This document shows positions 63,245 to 64,000 of a stretch of DNA of 64,000 bases, piece after piece. Source of the stretch: Adiantum capillus-veneris (taxonomy: Eukaryota; Streptophyta; Polypodiopsida; Polypodiales; Pteridaceae); the NCBI GenBank assembly GCA_014529385.2, contig CM043949.1:144843850-144907849 (forward strand), read 5' to 3'. Numbering within the stretch: the first letter of the stretch is position 1; the number at the start of each line of letters is the position of its first letter. A program made the translations under genes and the position numbers. Below the pieces are notes generated by a model. That model worked only from the letters and a program-made list of their open reading frames with translations. It had not been told where the DNA came from and made no database searches.

Positions 63245-64000
63245 CTATGCAAATAATGCAGCTTTTACCTCAGGCATGTCTACATTCAGCGTAAACATTC
63301 TGCCCACACATTTTCCCTCTGTGATCAGCTTACAGCCATTCTGGAAATCTTCTACATAACAGCCATTTGGATTGAAGCGAACCTGCAAACCCTGCTCAAC
63401 CATTTGTCCAACAGAAACAAGATTCTTTGTAATGTTTGGGACATGAAGTACATCTGCTAAGTACTTTGATTTCCCACTCTTCGTATTTAGAGGTATGTCC
63501 CCTACATGAGCAATGGGGTGAGTTGTATCATCTCCTGTCTGCACATAGCCTGACACATCTGGTTTGGGCATATCTCTAAACCACTCTCTACGAGACGTCA
63601 TGTGATTAGAGGCACCTGAATCCACATACCAAACATCATCTTGGGTGGAATTCTCTGCAGTCATTGTATTCATTACATGCTGCATAACAAACATGCGCTC
63701 ATTTTTGCTGTCATTTGCATCTCTGCTAGTAGATGCATAGTTGCCTTGTTCTCTCTTTCTACTTGCTTTTCCCTTTGGACAGTCACGTGACATGTGACCT
63801 CTTTCACCACAAGTCCAACATTCTCTACTATCTGGAGTATGTTGCTGCCTGCTTGATCCTGCACCACGACCTCTTTGACTCCCCCTTCCTTGAGACTGGT
63901 TTCCCCTGCCACCTGTATTGTTTTGATTTGATTGACCTTCCAGAAATTGGCCCCTGCAACCCCTTGGGCCTCGACCACGACCTCTACCTCTACCTCTGTT
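63245..64000 (-). CDS. Copia G gag end and protease (partial)
   Basis: From the window edge: Arg/Gly-rich stretch (about 64000-63950), zinc knuckle CWTCGERGHMSRDC (about 63813-63772). Then protease with VWYVDSGASNHM (about 63630), the Asp-Ser-Gly active site, and LADVLHVPNITKNLVSVGQM at the end of the protease region. It continues into the pre-integrase region and stops at a TAG (63245), after which the same frame goes on. The gag start lies outside. Confidence 0.9.
   Translation of the reverse strand, partial: NRGRGRGRGRGPRGCRGQFLEGQSNQNNTGGRGNQSQGRGSQRGRGAGSSRQQHTPDSRECWTCGERGHMSRDCPKGKASRKREQGNYASTSRDANDSKNERMFVMQHVMNTMTAENSTQDDVWYVDSGASNHMTSRREWFRDMPKPDVSGYVQTGDDTTHPIAHVGDIPLNTKSGKSKYLADVLHVPNITKNLVSVGQMVEQGLQVRFNPNGCYVEDFQNGCKLITEGKCVGRMFTLNVDMPEVKAALFA

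Larger units (their letters stand above)
60299..64000 (-). mobile_element. Ty1/copia element 'G', 5' end off the window
   Basis: Minus-strand gag-pol frame, open from the right edge to 60299 with only two in-frame TAG codons (63245-63247 and 61934-61936). Domain order zinc knuckle, protease, integrase, RT, RNase H is that of Ty1/copia. It is inserted in the integrase C-terminus of element B. This is the best-preserved polyprotein in the window and thus probably the youngest insertion. Confidence 0.92.

Noticed and set aside
61334-63359. Plus-strand frames opposite copia G
   Set aside because: Antisense to a clearly coding copia polyprotein.

Overview
The window is nuclear DNA from a land plant and consists almost entirely of transposable elements and satellite DNA. 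I recognise no intact host gene, tRNA, rRNA or CRISPR array. The evidence for a plant is Ty3/gypsy elements of two kinds (a chromovirus with a chromodomain, and Tat-like elements with two RNase H domains), two Ty1/copia elements, tRNA-iMet-type and other primer binding sites, and arrays of ~180-bp satellite monomers. A broken DUF7869-type gene makes a seedless plant such as a fern or lycophyte plausible, but the species cannot be read from this sequence.

Left part (1-30190) is one stack of nested insertions. A decayed copia element (here 'D') runs in pieces from 1494 to 30150. It was hit by two copies of a ~453-bp TIR element (MITE 'E': 2303-2755 and 22168-22440 + 29335-29515). It was also hit by a chromovirus 'C' (3286-21906, 153-bp LTRs, 5-bp TSD TTAAT). 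C in turn contains a 10.5-kb antisense element 'F' (7732-18262) with two 941-bp LTRs, gag and protease but no RT or integrase. C also contains a 2.18-kb solo LTR of family A (A1, 18566-20749, TSD ACAG). The second MITE copy is split by 'A2' (22441-29330, TSD CTAC), a gag-only element with family-A LTRs.

Middle part (30190-52054): a broken minus-strand DUF7869-type gene (30200-32770), then satellite DNA (32935-35990), and a full-length autonomous family-A Tat-like element 'A3' (36706-47620, TSD CTGC). After it come a degenerate 18-bp minisatellite, a CT-rich tract, a ~21-bp AT-rich repeat, and more satellite DNA (48661-52054). The satellites are organised as higher-order repeats: 180-bp and 180+139-bp units in one class, 2 x ~125-bp units in the other.

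Right part (52055-64000): a related Tat-like element 'B' starts inside the satellite. Its gag-pol is nearly continuous, it has additional small ORFs upstream of gag, and it is cut at ~60111 by a minus-strand copia element 'G'. G has an almost intact gag-pol frame with two amber codons and runs off the right edge.

How the parts relate: A2 and A3 share LTRs, primer binding site, a leader motif, a palindrome before the polypurine tract and 4-bp target duplications. This suggests A2 was mobilised by A3-type machinery. F looks like a second, independent non-autonomous element; its leader carries five near-identical 24-bp palindromes. The sequence differences I quote were counted by eye and are approximate.
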